From assembly GCA_017303735.1 (NCBI GenBank), contig JAFLCF010000014.1:1-38415 (forward strand): 38,415 nt of DNA, given 5' to 3'. This DNA comes from Anaerolineae bacterium. Its GTDB lineage: Bacteria; Chloroflexota; Anaerolineae; Anaerolineales; Villigracilaceae. The notes below the pieces were generated by a model, which saw only the letters and a program-made list of their open reading frames with translations, had not been told where the DNA came from and did no database searches. Shown piece after piece: positions 17,614 through 25,955 of the stretch (position 1 is its first letter; each line of letters begins with the position of its first letter). The position numbers and the translations under genes were made by a program.

Positions 17614-17653
17614 GGTACATGGCACAGGGAAACTTCCAACTGTGCCATGTACC
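17614..17653 (+). terminator. Intra-operon hairpin, possible attenuator
   Basis: A perfect 13-bp stem (17614-17626 with 17641-17653) encloses a further GGAA/TTCC pairing and is followed by a T-rich stretch. It lies in the longest gap of the operon, after the binding-protein gene. It could act as a partial terminator or protect the upstream mRNA from 3' decay. Confidence 0.65.
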
Positions 17654-17719
17654 GCATTCTTATTTTTACTTACATCAGACAAAGCATCAGAAATCTATTT
17701 TTTGTATTCGGAGAATTAA

Positions 17720-19555
17720 ATGAGCAAAAATTCCTCTCCAACCCTGGCTGGCAAGACTACAGGTTCAAAATTGCGATCCATGTCCCTGCAGACGCGCCTG
17801 CTTTTAACGAGCATATTACTGGTGCTTATCCCAGCCTTGAGCACGACATTGATATCAACCTATATCAGTTCACAAGGTCTAACGAACGCTGCCTATGATC
17901 AATTAGAATCTGTCGCCACCTTGAAGGAAAACCAGATTCGTACATGGCTGGACACATTGCAAACCAGTCTTGAATTGGTATTTGCAGATCAAGAATCGAT
18001 TAAACGTGTGGCTATAGTTATTGACAAAGAAGAAGGGAATGATGCGATTATAGAGGAATCGAAATTAAGATTTGACCTAGGGCGTTATAACGGACTTTCT
18101 GGATACTTTACTGAGATTTTCATTATGGATACAGATGGTGTAGTTGTGCTTTCCACTCTACGAGATCAAGAAGGTAAGATATTCAGCAATCAATTCTTTT
18201 TTACTGAAGGTATTAAGGGATCGTATGTTAACTCGCCCATATTTGAGCCTGCGTTTTCAAATTACTCTATTATTATCTCACAACCATTATTTGGGCAAAA
18301 CGGGAAAATCCTCGGGGTGCTGGCAGGGCGCGTAAACCTCTCAACATTGAACGACATCATGAATGAACGTGCTGGGTTGGGAGAAACCGGCGAAACCTAT
18401 CTGGTTAATGCCAATTTTGCTGCTCTAACCAACTTGCGTTTTCAAGAAATCGTTCTTGGGGAAACCTATATTCGAACAGATGGTGTTACCAACGCCATTG
18501 AGACACAAGCCAATGGCAAGGCAACCTACAACGATTATCGCGACGTATCCGTTCTGGGTGTCTATCACTGGATACCTGAATTAAAAGCCAGCGTCATAGC
18601 AGAACAAGACGAATCTGAGGCGTTGCAGTCATCCAGTGAGCTATTTCGAGCCAACCTTATTTTTGCATTCCTTACAATCATCATCGCCAGTGTGGTTGCT
18701 TTTATCATCACACGCCAAATTTCCACACCTGTTGTCGAACTCGCCAATGCCGCAGATACGATTTCTCACGGTAACCTGGAAGTCGAAGTCAAAGTAAAAC
18801 GAGGGGATGAACTTGGTGTGCTTGCAAACAGTTTCAACCTTATGACATCCCGCTTAAGAGATCTGGTCAATACCCTGGAACAACGCGTTACAGACCGTAC
18901 CAAGGCACTTGCTACTGCTACTGAAGTGAGTCGCCGTCTGTCAACCATTTTGGATGAAAAGCAACTGGTCACCGAGGTGGTGGAACAGGTCCAAAAAGCC
19001 TACAACTACTATCACGGGCAGATCTATTTGCTGGATGAAAGCGGTCAGACTCTGGTGCTGGCAGGCGCGACCGGTGAAGGCGGCAAAGCCCTTTTGGATA
19101 AAAAACACAGCCTCTCTCTGGAACGCGGGCTGGTCGGGCGCTCAGCGCGTACCAAGTCTGCGGTATTGGTGCCAGATACTTCAAAAGACCCTGAGTGGCT
19201 GCCCAACCCATTACTGCCCGATACAAAAGCGGAGATCGCCATTCCAATTCTGCTGGGTGAAAAACTGCTCGGCGTGCTCGACATGCAGGATGATGTGGCT
19301 GGCGATATTTTCCCGGAAGACATTGAATACCTTACCGCTATCTCAAATCAAACTGCGATCGCCTTGCAAAATGCCCGTTCGCTGACACAAGTCCAAAAGA
19401 AAGCCGAGCGTGAAGCACTGATCGCCTCCATCGGTCAGAAGATCCAGCAGGAAGCCTCTGTGGAAAATGCCATGAAAGTGGCGATCCGTGAGGTGGGGCG
19501 GGCACTGGGCACCAGCACGAGTGTCAAATTGAAACCCGGAAATGGCAAGGAGTAA
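17720..19555 (+). CDS. Cache-HAMP-GAF membrane sensor without a kinase domain
   Basis: This 611-residue protein has a first membrane helix at about 25-48, an extracytoplasmic Cache-type sensor to about 305 (MDTDGVVVLST and IISQPLFGQNGKILGVLAGRV are typical strands), and a second helix at about 311-331. HAMP follows at about 332-385, a coiled coil to about 400 and one GAF domain (about 405-555) with the motif WLPNPLLPDTKAEIAIP. It then stops after a short GAF-like helix (IASIGQKIQQEASVE...), with no HisKA, HATPase, GGDEF or methyl-accepting domain. It must therefore signal through a partner. The GGAGA site before the ATG at 17720 is adequate. The next gene's ribosome site overlaps its stop. 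Alternatively it is a truncated kinase, but the pattern recurs in the next gene. Confidence 0.88.
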   Translation: MSKNSSPTLAGKTTGSKLRSMSLQTRLLLTSILLVLIPALSTTLISTYISSQGLTNAAYDQLESVATLKENQIRTWLDTLQTSLELVFADQESIKRVAIVIDKEEGNDAIIEESKLRFDLGRYNGLSGYFTEIFIMDTDGVVVLSTLRDQEGKIFSNQFFFTEGIKGSYVNSPIFEPAFSNYSIIISQPLFGQNGKILGVLAGRVNLSTLNDIMNERAGLGETGETYLVNANFAALTNLRFQEIVLGETYIRTDGVTNAIETQANGKATYNDYRDVSVLGVYHWIPELKASVIAEQDESEALQSSSELFRANLIFAFLTIIIASVVAFIITRQISTPVVELANAADTISHGNLEVEVKVKRGDELGVLANSFNLMTSRLRDLVNTLEQRVTDRTKALATATEVSRRLSTILDEKQLVTEVVEQVQKAYNYYHGQIYLLDESGQTLVLAGATGEGGKALLDKKHSLSLERGLVGRSARTKSAVLVPDTSKDPEWLPNPLLPDTKAEIAIPILLGEKLLGVLDMQDDVAGDIFPEDIEYLTAISNQTAIALQNARSLTQVQKKAEREALIASIGQKIQQEASVENAMKVAIREVGRALGTSTSVKLKPGNGKE

Positions 19556-19565
19556 GGAGATCAAG

Positions 19566-20888
19566 ATGTTTAATTCGATGAGAAAGTTTTTTGCCCTGCC
19601 AATGTTTGCAGATGAGGCTCAAACCCGAAATGCTAGTTTGTTAAACTTCATCACAATTGCTTACTTCTTAGTATCTATGCTGACAATTTCAGCAAGCTTT
19701 GCTGCAAGTACCGATTTTGAGGCAACGTTTCGACAGGCTGCGGCTCAAGCCGCTCCGCTTTTTATTGCCTTGATCATTGCTCAAGTGCTTATGCGGTTAA
19801 AAATGGTTCGGGCAGCTACGATCAGCTTCGGCGTTTTGATTTGGCTCAATCAAACCTATTCTGTGTATGTCTCGGGAGGTTCAGGCTCCTACAGTATATT
19901 CAATTACGTAATTTCGGTCATGGTCTTTGGTTTATTACTGGGTAGGAATTATGCCATCATCACTGCAATAGTATCAGTCTTGACCACCTTTGTACTGCGC
20001 ATATTGGAAAGTACTGGCGCGCTGCCCATCAGCATTTATGTAGAAAGCAATGCGATGGATATCGGGTTGTTCACATTCATTTTCACAGCCTTTCTTTCAA
20101 CCGCCTTATTAACGCAATACCTAAAACTATTGGATGATTCTTTATTGAAATTACGTAGTGCCAACCAGGCATTGGCTGAATCTGGTTCTTTACTGGAAAA
20201 ACGTGTGGAAGAACGCACCCGTGCGCTCTCCACTTCCACTGAAGTCAGCCGCCGTCTTTCGACCATTCTCGACCCGGATCGGTTGGTTAAAGAGGTGGTG
20301 GAACAGGTGAAGAACTCTTTCAATTATTACCACGCTCATATTTATTTGATGGATGAGTCTGGCAAGGAACTGATCATGGCAGGCGGAACCGGAGATGCCG
20401 GGCAGATCATGCTGGCACGTGGACATAAAATTCCGGTGGGCAAAGGCTTGGTTGGGCTGGCAGCTGAAACGAATCAAATGATCCGCGTAAGTGACACCAC
20501 TGAAGACCCAGACTGGCTGCCAAATCCGCTTTTGCCGGAGACAAAATCTGAAGTTGCCGTTCCCATTACGCTGGGTGAAAAAGTGCTTGGCGTGTTGGAT
20601 GTGCAACAAAATGTGCGTGATGGTTTGAGCGAAGAGGATGCGGCTCTGCTTCAATCGATCGCCTATCAAGTGGCGGTGGCGTTACGGAATGCGCAGGCTT
20701 TTTCAAACGCCCAACAGCAGGCGGAACGCGAAACCTTAATCAACGAGATCGGCAGGAAAATACAAAATACCGCCAGTGTTGAGCAAGCTCTGCAGGTTGC
20801 CGCCCGTGAACTTGGGCTGGCGCTTGGCGTGCGCGACTCACATGCGGTCATCGACCTGCAAGGCACGCGACCTACCAAGGTAAATTAG
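19566..20888 (+). CDS. Multi-pass membrane GAF protein without a kinase domain
   Basis: This protein of about 440 residues has about six hydrophobic segments in the first 200 residues. A coiled coil (SLLEKRVEERTRALSTSTEVSRRLS) and one GAF domain (about 235-385) with WLPNPLLPETKSEVAVP follow. Like its upstream neighbour it ends in a short GAF-like helical tail and has no output domain. The GAF part and the tail resemble those of the 17720-19555 protein closely, so the two are probably paralogues with different input domains. An ATG at 19542 overlaps the upstream gene. The ATG at 19566 is preferred because AAGGAG overlaps the upstream stop at the right distance. Its likely role is a receptor subunit for the giant kinase encoded 10 bases downstream. 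Confidence 0.85.
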   Translation: MFNSMRKFFALPMFADEAQTRNASLLNFITIAYFLVSMLTISASFAASTDFEATFRQAAAQAAPLFIALIIAQVLMRLKMVRAATISFGVLIWLNQTYSVYVSGGSGSYSIFNYVISVMVFGLLLGRNYAIITAIVSVLTTFVLRILESTGALPISIYVESNAMDIGLFTFIFTAFLSTALLTQYLKLLDDSLLKLRSANQALAESGSLLEKRVEERTRALSTSTEVSRRLSTILDPDRLVKEVVEQVKNSFNYYHAHIYLMDESGKELIMAGGTGDAGQIMLARGHKIPVGKGLVGLAAETNQMIRVSDTTEDPDWLPNPLLPETKSEVAVPITLGEKVLGVLDVQQNVRDGLSEEDAALLQSIAYQVAVALRNAQAFSNAQQQAERETLINEIGRKIQNTASVEQALQVAARELGLALGVRDSHAVIDLQGTRPTKVN

Positions 20889-20898
20889 GAGAGTTCGA

Positions 20899-23800
20899 AT
20901 GGCAGATCAAAATCCTTTAGATGACCATATGCAGGGGCGCATCAATAATCTGTTTGACGGGCAAAGTGTGCCTTCACCGGCGAATCTACATGAAGTGGAA
21001 GCCATGAAGTCGCGCATCAAAGCCCTCGAAGCACAGTTGTTGGAACAAGCCCAACGGATGGAGAAGCCCGAGCCGGAGGTTCCTTCAAAGACCAAAGAAC
21101 GAACCGCTCCTGTAAAAGTTGTGGAGCCGACCATCTCTTTGATTCCCCGTTCTTCCGCCACAGATGGGAAGTCCAGTTGGATCTCTCGTGGATGGGATGC
21201 TCTGACCAAAGCCAGCCCCGAGATCACAGATGCTGGTGAGCGAAACTCAGCGCGTCTGGCGGCTTCATTCCTGCTCATCATCGCCTTGCTTGAAGTTATC
21301 GGCGGGCTTGCGCGCATTCCACGTGCAGGCTTGGCAGCGGCATTTCTGGGTCCGATCGGGTTTGCTTTAATCCCTACCTTGCTTGCTTATGGGCTTTCGC
21401 GTACCAAATGGTTTTACGCAGCCATCTTTATCTTTTCAACAACATTTAGTTCCCTGGCTTACGTTTCCATGGCAAGCGAAGGCGCTCAGGCAGATATCAG
21501 CGCCCTTCTGTTCGTTTACGTTCCACTAAGCCTGATCGTTGCCAGCACCTTCCTATCTTCATGGGCTGTGTTTTTGCTGACGGGTTTAAATGTGGGAGCT
21601 TTATTCCTGACCCTTTCTCTTGCCAATGTGATCACACCAGATAACATCGGTGCTCAAAGCGGCATCATTACCACGATCGGGTTGGTGTTAATTGCACTTT
21701 CGAATTTCCGTAAGACCAATGAACGCTTGCGCCTAGAAAACCTAAGGCAGGTCAACCAAGAACTCGAAGATGCCAGAGTCAACCTGGAAAAGCGTGTGGC
21801 AGAACGCACATACGACCTTGAGTTGGCGTCTGAAGTGGGGCGCACCATTACTGCCCGTGTGGATAACCTTTCTCAACTCCTGTCCGAATCAGTGGAATCG
21901 ATCCGTCAGCGTTTCCAGCTTTACTATGCCCAGGTATATCTGGTAGACCGCGCCGGGCGGCTCCTCATTCTACGCGCTGGCACCGGCGATGTTGGTAAAC
22001 AATTGCTCCAAAACGGGCATCAGTTGATGCTTAATATTGAGTCGTTGAATGGTCGCGCTGCCCTCGAAAAACGGACTGTCATCGTGCCAGATACGCGCAG
22101 CAACCCCAACTTTTTGCCCAATCCCCTGCTGCCCGAGACACGTTCGGAAATGGCAATTCCCTTGTTGGTGGGTGATCGCGTCGTGGGTGTTTTGGATATG
22201 CAAAGCGAAGAGGCGAACGCGTTGAATGAAGAGAACCTGACCGCCTTCGAAACTCTGGCGGGGCAATTGGCAGTCGCCATTCAAAACTCGTTCCTATTCG
22301 AGCAGGTCAATCAGGCACGCGCCGAGGTGGAAGAACAAGCTAAACTTCAATCGTACGCAGGCTGGTCAAACTTCCTCGATGCCGTGGAACGAAGCGAAAA
22401 GATCGGGTTTGTCTTTAATCAAAATGAAGTGCTTCCCTTTGTGGATGTTGAAAGGGAAAACAACAACGAAAACACACTCCACGCGCCCATCAACGTTGCA
22501 GGCGCCGAGATCGGAAAAATATACATTGCCGATACCGAAGACCGACAATGGACATCTGCTGAAGCCGATATCATCCATAACACATCAGTACAGCTCTCCC
22601 GGCATATTGAGAACCTGAGGCTGCTTGCCCAATCTGAAAAATACCGGCGTGACGCTGAAGAAGCCACCAAGCGCTTAACCCGCGAAGGCTGGGAGACCTA
22701 CCTGAACCTGCGCAAAGACAATGCCAGCGGGTTTATGTATCGAGAAAATAAGGTACAGCTATTGGATGAGAAAAGCGTTGGGAAGACCACCCACTCACAT
22801 CCTATTCAGGTGCGAGATGAAGCCATTGGCGAATTGGCTGTGGAAGCCGGGTATGCATTAAGCGAAGAAACGACTGAGATCCTCTCGGCAGTTGCACGCC
22901 AGTTAAGTAACCATCTCGAAGGTCTGCGCCTGCTCGAAGAAGCAGAAACAAGCCGTGTAGAAGTGGAAAAAAGCCAGGAGCAATACAGTCTCGCCGTTTC
23001 AGGTTCCAACGACGGCATCTGGGACTGGGATATTGCAAATGAGAGCATCTATTATTCGGCGCGTTGGAAGGGCATGTTGGGGTATGAAGAACATGAATTA
23101 ACGCGCGGCTTTCAAGATTGGGAAGATCTCATTCACCCTGAAGATCACGACCGTGCTGTAAAAGCACTCGAAGATTACCTTGAACAACGTGCGCCTGAGT
23201 ATGATGTTGAACTGCGTCTGCGACACAAAGACGGCTCATGGCGCTGGATCCGAGACAGAGGCAAGGCATTGCGCCGCCCCGATGGAACCGCCTACCGAAT
23301 GGCAGGTTCGCATTCAGATATTACCGAGCGCAAGCTGGCAGAAGATCTCATCCGCACAAATGAGGCCCGCCTGGCTGAAGCGCTTGAAATTGCCCGCCTT
23401 GGCAACTGGGAATATGATGTAGAAAAGGATGTCTTTACCTTCAACGACCATTTCTATTCTGTATTCCGTACAAATGTAAAAGAAGTTGGGAGTTACAAGC
23501 TCTCCTCGGCAGAATATGCCCAAAGATTTGTACACCCTGACGATCTACCCATTGTTGGAGCAGAAATCGAAAAGGCTCTTAACTCCAAAGACCAATTTTA
23601 TTCTGTTTCACTGGAATATCGCATTATTTTCCAGGATGGTACAACAGGGTATATATCTGTAAGTATTAACGTAGAACGTGATGAGAACGGAAAGATTACC
23701 CGCTACTATGGTGCCAACCAGGATATAACCGAGCGTAAAAGGGCGGAAGAAGTCATCCGCACGAACGAAGCCCGCCTGGCTGAAGCGCTTGAAATTGCTC

Positions 23801-25953
23801 GCCTTGGCAACTGGGAATATGATCCAGAAAAGGACATTTTTACCTTCAATGATAACTTCTACGCTGTGTTCCGCACAAATGTTGAAGAAGTAGGCAGTTA
23901 TCAAATATCTTCAGCCGAGTATGCTGAGCGCTTTGTCCATCCCGATGATGCTGAATTGGTCGGAATAGAAATTGGCAAAGCCATGACCACAACAGAACTT
24001 CATTTCAAACAACAATTAGAACATCGTATCATCTTCCCGGATGGAAGTATTGGTCACATTGCTGTAAATATCAACGTTGAACGCGATGAAAACAGAAAAA
24101 TTCTGCGCTGGCATGGTGCCAATCAAGATATCACCGAACGTAAAAATGCCGAAGCGATCATTGCCGCCCGTGCTAAACAGCTCACCGTTCTTAACCGTGT
24201 GATGGAAGTCGCCAACTCTTCCCTGGACAGGCAGTACATCTTGCAAACCGCCACAGACGAATTCCGTACACTGATGAATGCATATAGTGCAGGCGTTCTC
24301 TTATTGGACGAAAAAGGTGAGATGCTGACCCTCACTACAGAAAGTTATGCAGACGCCAACATGCCCAAATTGGCGGGAAGAGCCATGCCTATTTCGAGCA
24401 ATCCGGCAACGAACTCCTCCATCAAATCTGGCAAGACAGTTTTGGTTGCCGATGCACAAAAAGACCTGATTCTCAAGCCGATCCACGAGATTATGAAGCA
24501 GAGAAACATTCAAAGTGTATTGGTCACGCCCTTGTTTTCACGCAATAAGGTCATTGGCGTATTCTCCGTCGATACTAATGACGCCAAACGGAAATTTGAT
24601 ACGAACGACATTACTCTGATCGAAACTCTTGCCAAACAATTAGCCAGTGCCATTGAAAACGTTCAATTGTTCGAAGAAACCCAACATCGTGCAGCAGACC
24701 TCTCCACTGTAGCAGCGGTTAGTACAACCACAGCTACAGTGCTGGACCCAGATGAGCTCTTGAAGACCGTGGTAAATATTACGAAAGAACGCTTTGGTCT
24801 GTATCATGCCCACATCTACCTAAACAACCAAGCAGAGAATGGGTTGACACTCGCCGCTGGTGCCGGTGAAGTGGGTCAGAAAATGTTAGAGACCGGTATT
24901 ACCATCGGCATGGATGCCGAACGATCTCTGGTAGCACGCGCCGCAAGAGAAAGACACGCGGTGATCATCAATGATGTTAACAAAGAAGAAGGCTTCCTGC
25001 CAAACGCATTACTGCCAAACACACAGTCCGAAATGGCAGTTCCATTGCTGGTCGGTGAGAAAGTACTTGGCGTGTTCGATATTCAATCTGATAAAGTAGG
25101 TGCGTTTAAAGGTGAAGACGGCGACATTTACACAACGCTCGCCTCCCAGATCGCCATCGCCCTGCAAAATGCCCGTCTGTATCAGGAACAGGCAGCCACC
25201 GTGACCCAATTGCGCGAATTGGACAGACTCAAATCTTCCTTCCTTGCCAACATGTCGCATGAACTGCGTACCCCGCTTAACTCCATCCTCGGCTTTACCG
25301 ACGTGATGCTCGAAGGGCTAGACGGCGAACTCACCCCCTACATGGATAACGACCTGCGCCTCATTCAAAAGAACGGACAGCACCTCCTGCACCTCATCAA
25401 CGATGTGCTCGACATGGCAAAGATCGAATCTGGACGCATGAACCTGCACCCCGAAAAATTCAAGATCCATGACCTCTTCGAAGAGGTAACCAGCATCACA
25501 TCCACGCTGGCAAGCGAAAAGAATATCGCGCTCTTCATCGAACCAGACTCCGATCATAATGTCGAAATCTTTGCCGACAATACACGCTTGCGCCAGGTGA
25601 TGATCAACCTCGTGAACAATGCCATCAAATTCACCAGCATTGGCAAGATCGCCATCAATGCCGCCCGCTTGGATGATGCCCGTATGCTCATCAGTGTCAA
25701 AGACACCGGTCTCGGCATTCCGCCTGATAAACTTGAAGCCGTCTTCCTTGAATTTACCCAGGTAGACACCTCCACAACCCGCAAAGCAGGCGGCACAGGT
25801 TTGGGCTTACCCATCAGCCGCCGCCTCGTTGAAATGCACGGCGGGCGTCTCTGGGCTGAAAGCACCGGCATCGAAGGGGAAGGTGCCACCTTCTTCGTAG
25901 AGCTGCCCCTCGAAGCACGCATCACCGAAGTCATCGAGAAACAGGAAAAATAA
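20899..25953 (+). CDS. Giant membrane histidine kinase with multiple GAF and PAS domains
   Basis: This 1684-residue protein has a coiled coil at about 30-55 and four to six membrane helices between about 117 and 268. GAF1 spans about 305-465 (FLPNPLLPETRSE). Two related compact GAF-like repeats lie at about 484-572 and 592-680, and three PAS/PAC domains at about 690-810, 815-949 and 950-1084, the last two being a tandem duplication. GAF2 is at about 1090-1255 and GAF3 at about 1265-1428 (FLPNALLPNTQSE). The kinase core has His1454 in NMSHELRTPLNSILGFT, the N box LRQVMINLVNNAIKFT, and G boxes DTGLGIP and GTGLGLPISRR. It has no receiver of its own, while the next two genes each encode one. An AGGAG site overlapping the upstream stop sets the start. 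It is probably the central kinase of the operon. Confidence 0.9.
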   Translation: MADQNPLDDHMQGRINNLFDGQSVPSPANLHEVEAMKSRIKALEAQLLEQAQRMEKPEPEVPSKTKERTAPVKVVEPTISLIPRSSATDGKSSWISRGWDALTKASPEITDAGERNSARLAASFLLIIALLEVIGGLARIPRAGLAAAFLGPIGFALIPTLLAYGLSRTKWFYAAIFIFSTTFSSLAYVSMASEGAQADISALLFVYVPLSLIVASTFLSSWAVFLLTGLNVGALFLTLSLANVITPDNIGAQSGIITTIGLVLIALSNFRKTNERLRLENLRQVNQELEDARVNLEKRVAERTYDLELASEVGRTITARVDNLSQLLSESVESIRQRFQLYYAQVYLVDRAGRLLILRAGTGDVGKQLLQNGHQLMLNIESLNGRAALEKRTVIVPDTRSNPNFLPNPLLPETRSEMAIPLLVGDRVVGVLDMQSEEANALNEENLTAFETLAGQLAVAIQNSFLFEQVNQARAEVEEQAKLQSYAGWSNFLDAVERSEKIGFVFNQNEVLPFVDVERENNNENTLHAPINVAGAEIGKIYIADTEDRQWTSAEADIIHNTSVQLSRHIENLRLLAQSEKYRRDAEEATKRLTREGWETYLNLRKDNASGFMYRENKVQLLDEKSVGKTTHSHPIQVRDEAIGELAVEAGYALSEETTEILSAVARQLSNHLEGLRLLEEAETSRVEVEKSQEQYSLAVSGSNDGIWDWDIANESIYYSARWKGMLGYEEHELTRGFQDWEDLIHPEDHDRAVKALEDYLEQRAPEYDVELRLRHKDGSWRWIRDRGKALRRPDGTAYRMAGSHSDITERKLAEDLIRTNEARLAEALEIARLGNWEYDVEKDVFTFNDHFYSVFRTNVKEVGSYKLSSAEYAQRFVHPDDLPIVGAEIEKALNSKDQFYSVSLEYRIIFQDGTTGYISVSINVERDENGKITRYYGANQDITERKRAEEVIRTNEARLAEALEIARLGNWEYDPEKDIFTFNDNFYAVFRTNVEEVGSYQISSAEYAERFVHPDDAELVGIEIGKAMTTTELHFKQQLEHRIIFPDGSIGHIAVNINVERDENRKILRWHGANQDITERKNAEAIIAARAKQLTVLNRVMEVANSSLDRQYILQTATDEFRTLMNAYSAGVLLLDEKGEMLTLTTESYADANMPKLAGRAMPISSNPATNSSIKSGKTVLVADAQKDLILKPIHEIMKQRNIQSVLVTPLFSRNKVIGVFSVDTNDAKRKFDTNDITLIETLAKQLASAIENVQLFEETQHRAADLSTVAAVSTTTATVLDPDELLKTVVNITKERFGLYHAHIYLNNQAENGLTLAAGAGEVGQKMLETGITIGMDAERSLVARAARERHAVIINDVNKEEGFLPNALLPNTQSEMAVPLLVGEKVLGVFDIQSDKVGAFKGEDGDIYTTLASQIAIALQNARLYQEQAATVTQLRELDRLKSSFLANMSHELRTPLNSILGFTDVMLEGLDGELTPYMDNDLRLIQKNGQHLLHLINDVLDMAKIESGRMNLHPEKFKIHDLFEEVTSITSTLASEKNIALFIEPDSDHNVEIFADNTRLRQVMINLVNNAIKFTSIGKIAINAARLDDARMLISVKDTGLGIPPDKLEAVFLEFTQVDTSTTRKAGGTGLGLPISRRLVEMHGGRLWAESTGIEGEGATFFVELPLEARITEVIEKQEK
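23341..24150 (+). repeat. Tandem 405-bp duplication inside the giant kinase
   Basis: Bases 23341-23745 and 23746-24150 encode two consecutive PAS/PAC modules of 135 codons each. They share long identical stretches at DNA level, for example around the GARLGNWEY-like segment EIARLGNWEYD. The period is exactly in frame, which points to a tandem duplication that has since diverged. Confidence 0.85.
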
Positions 25954-25955
25954 AC

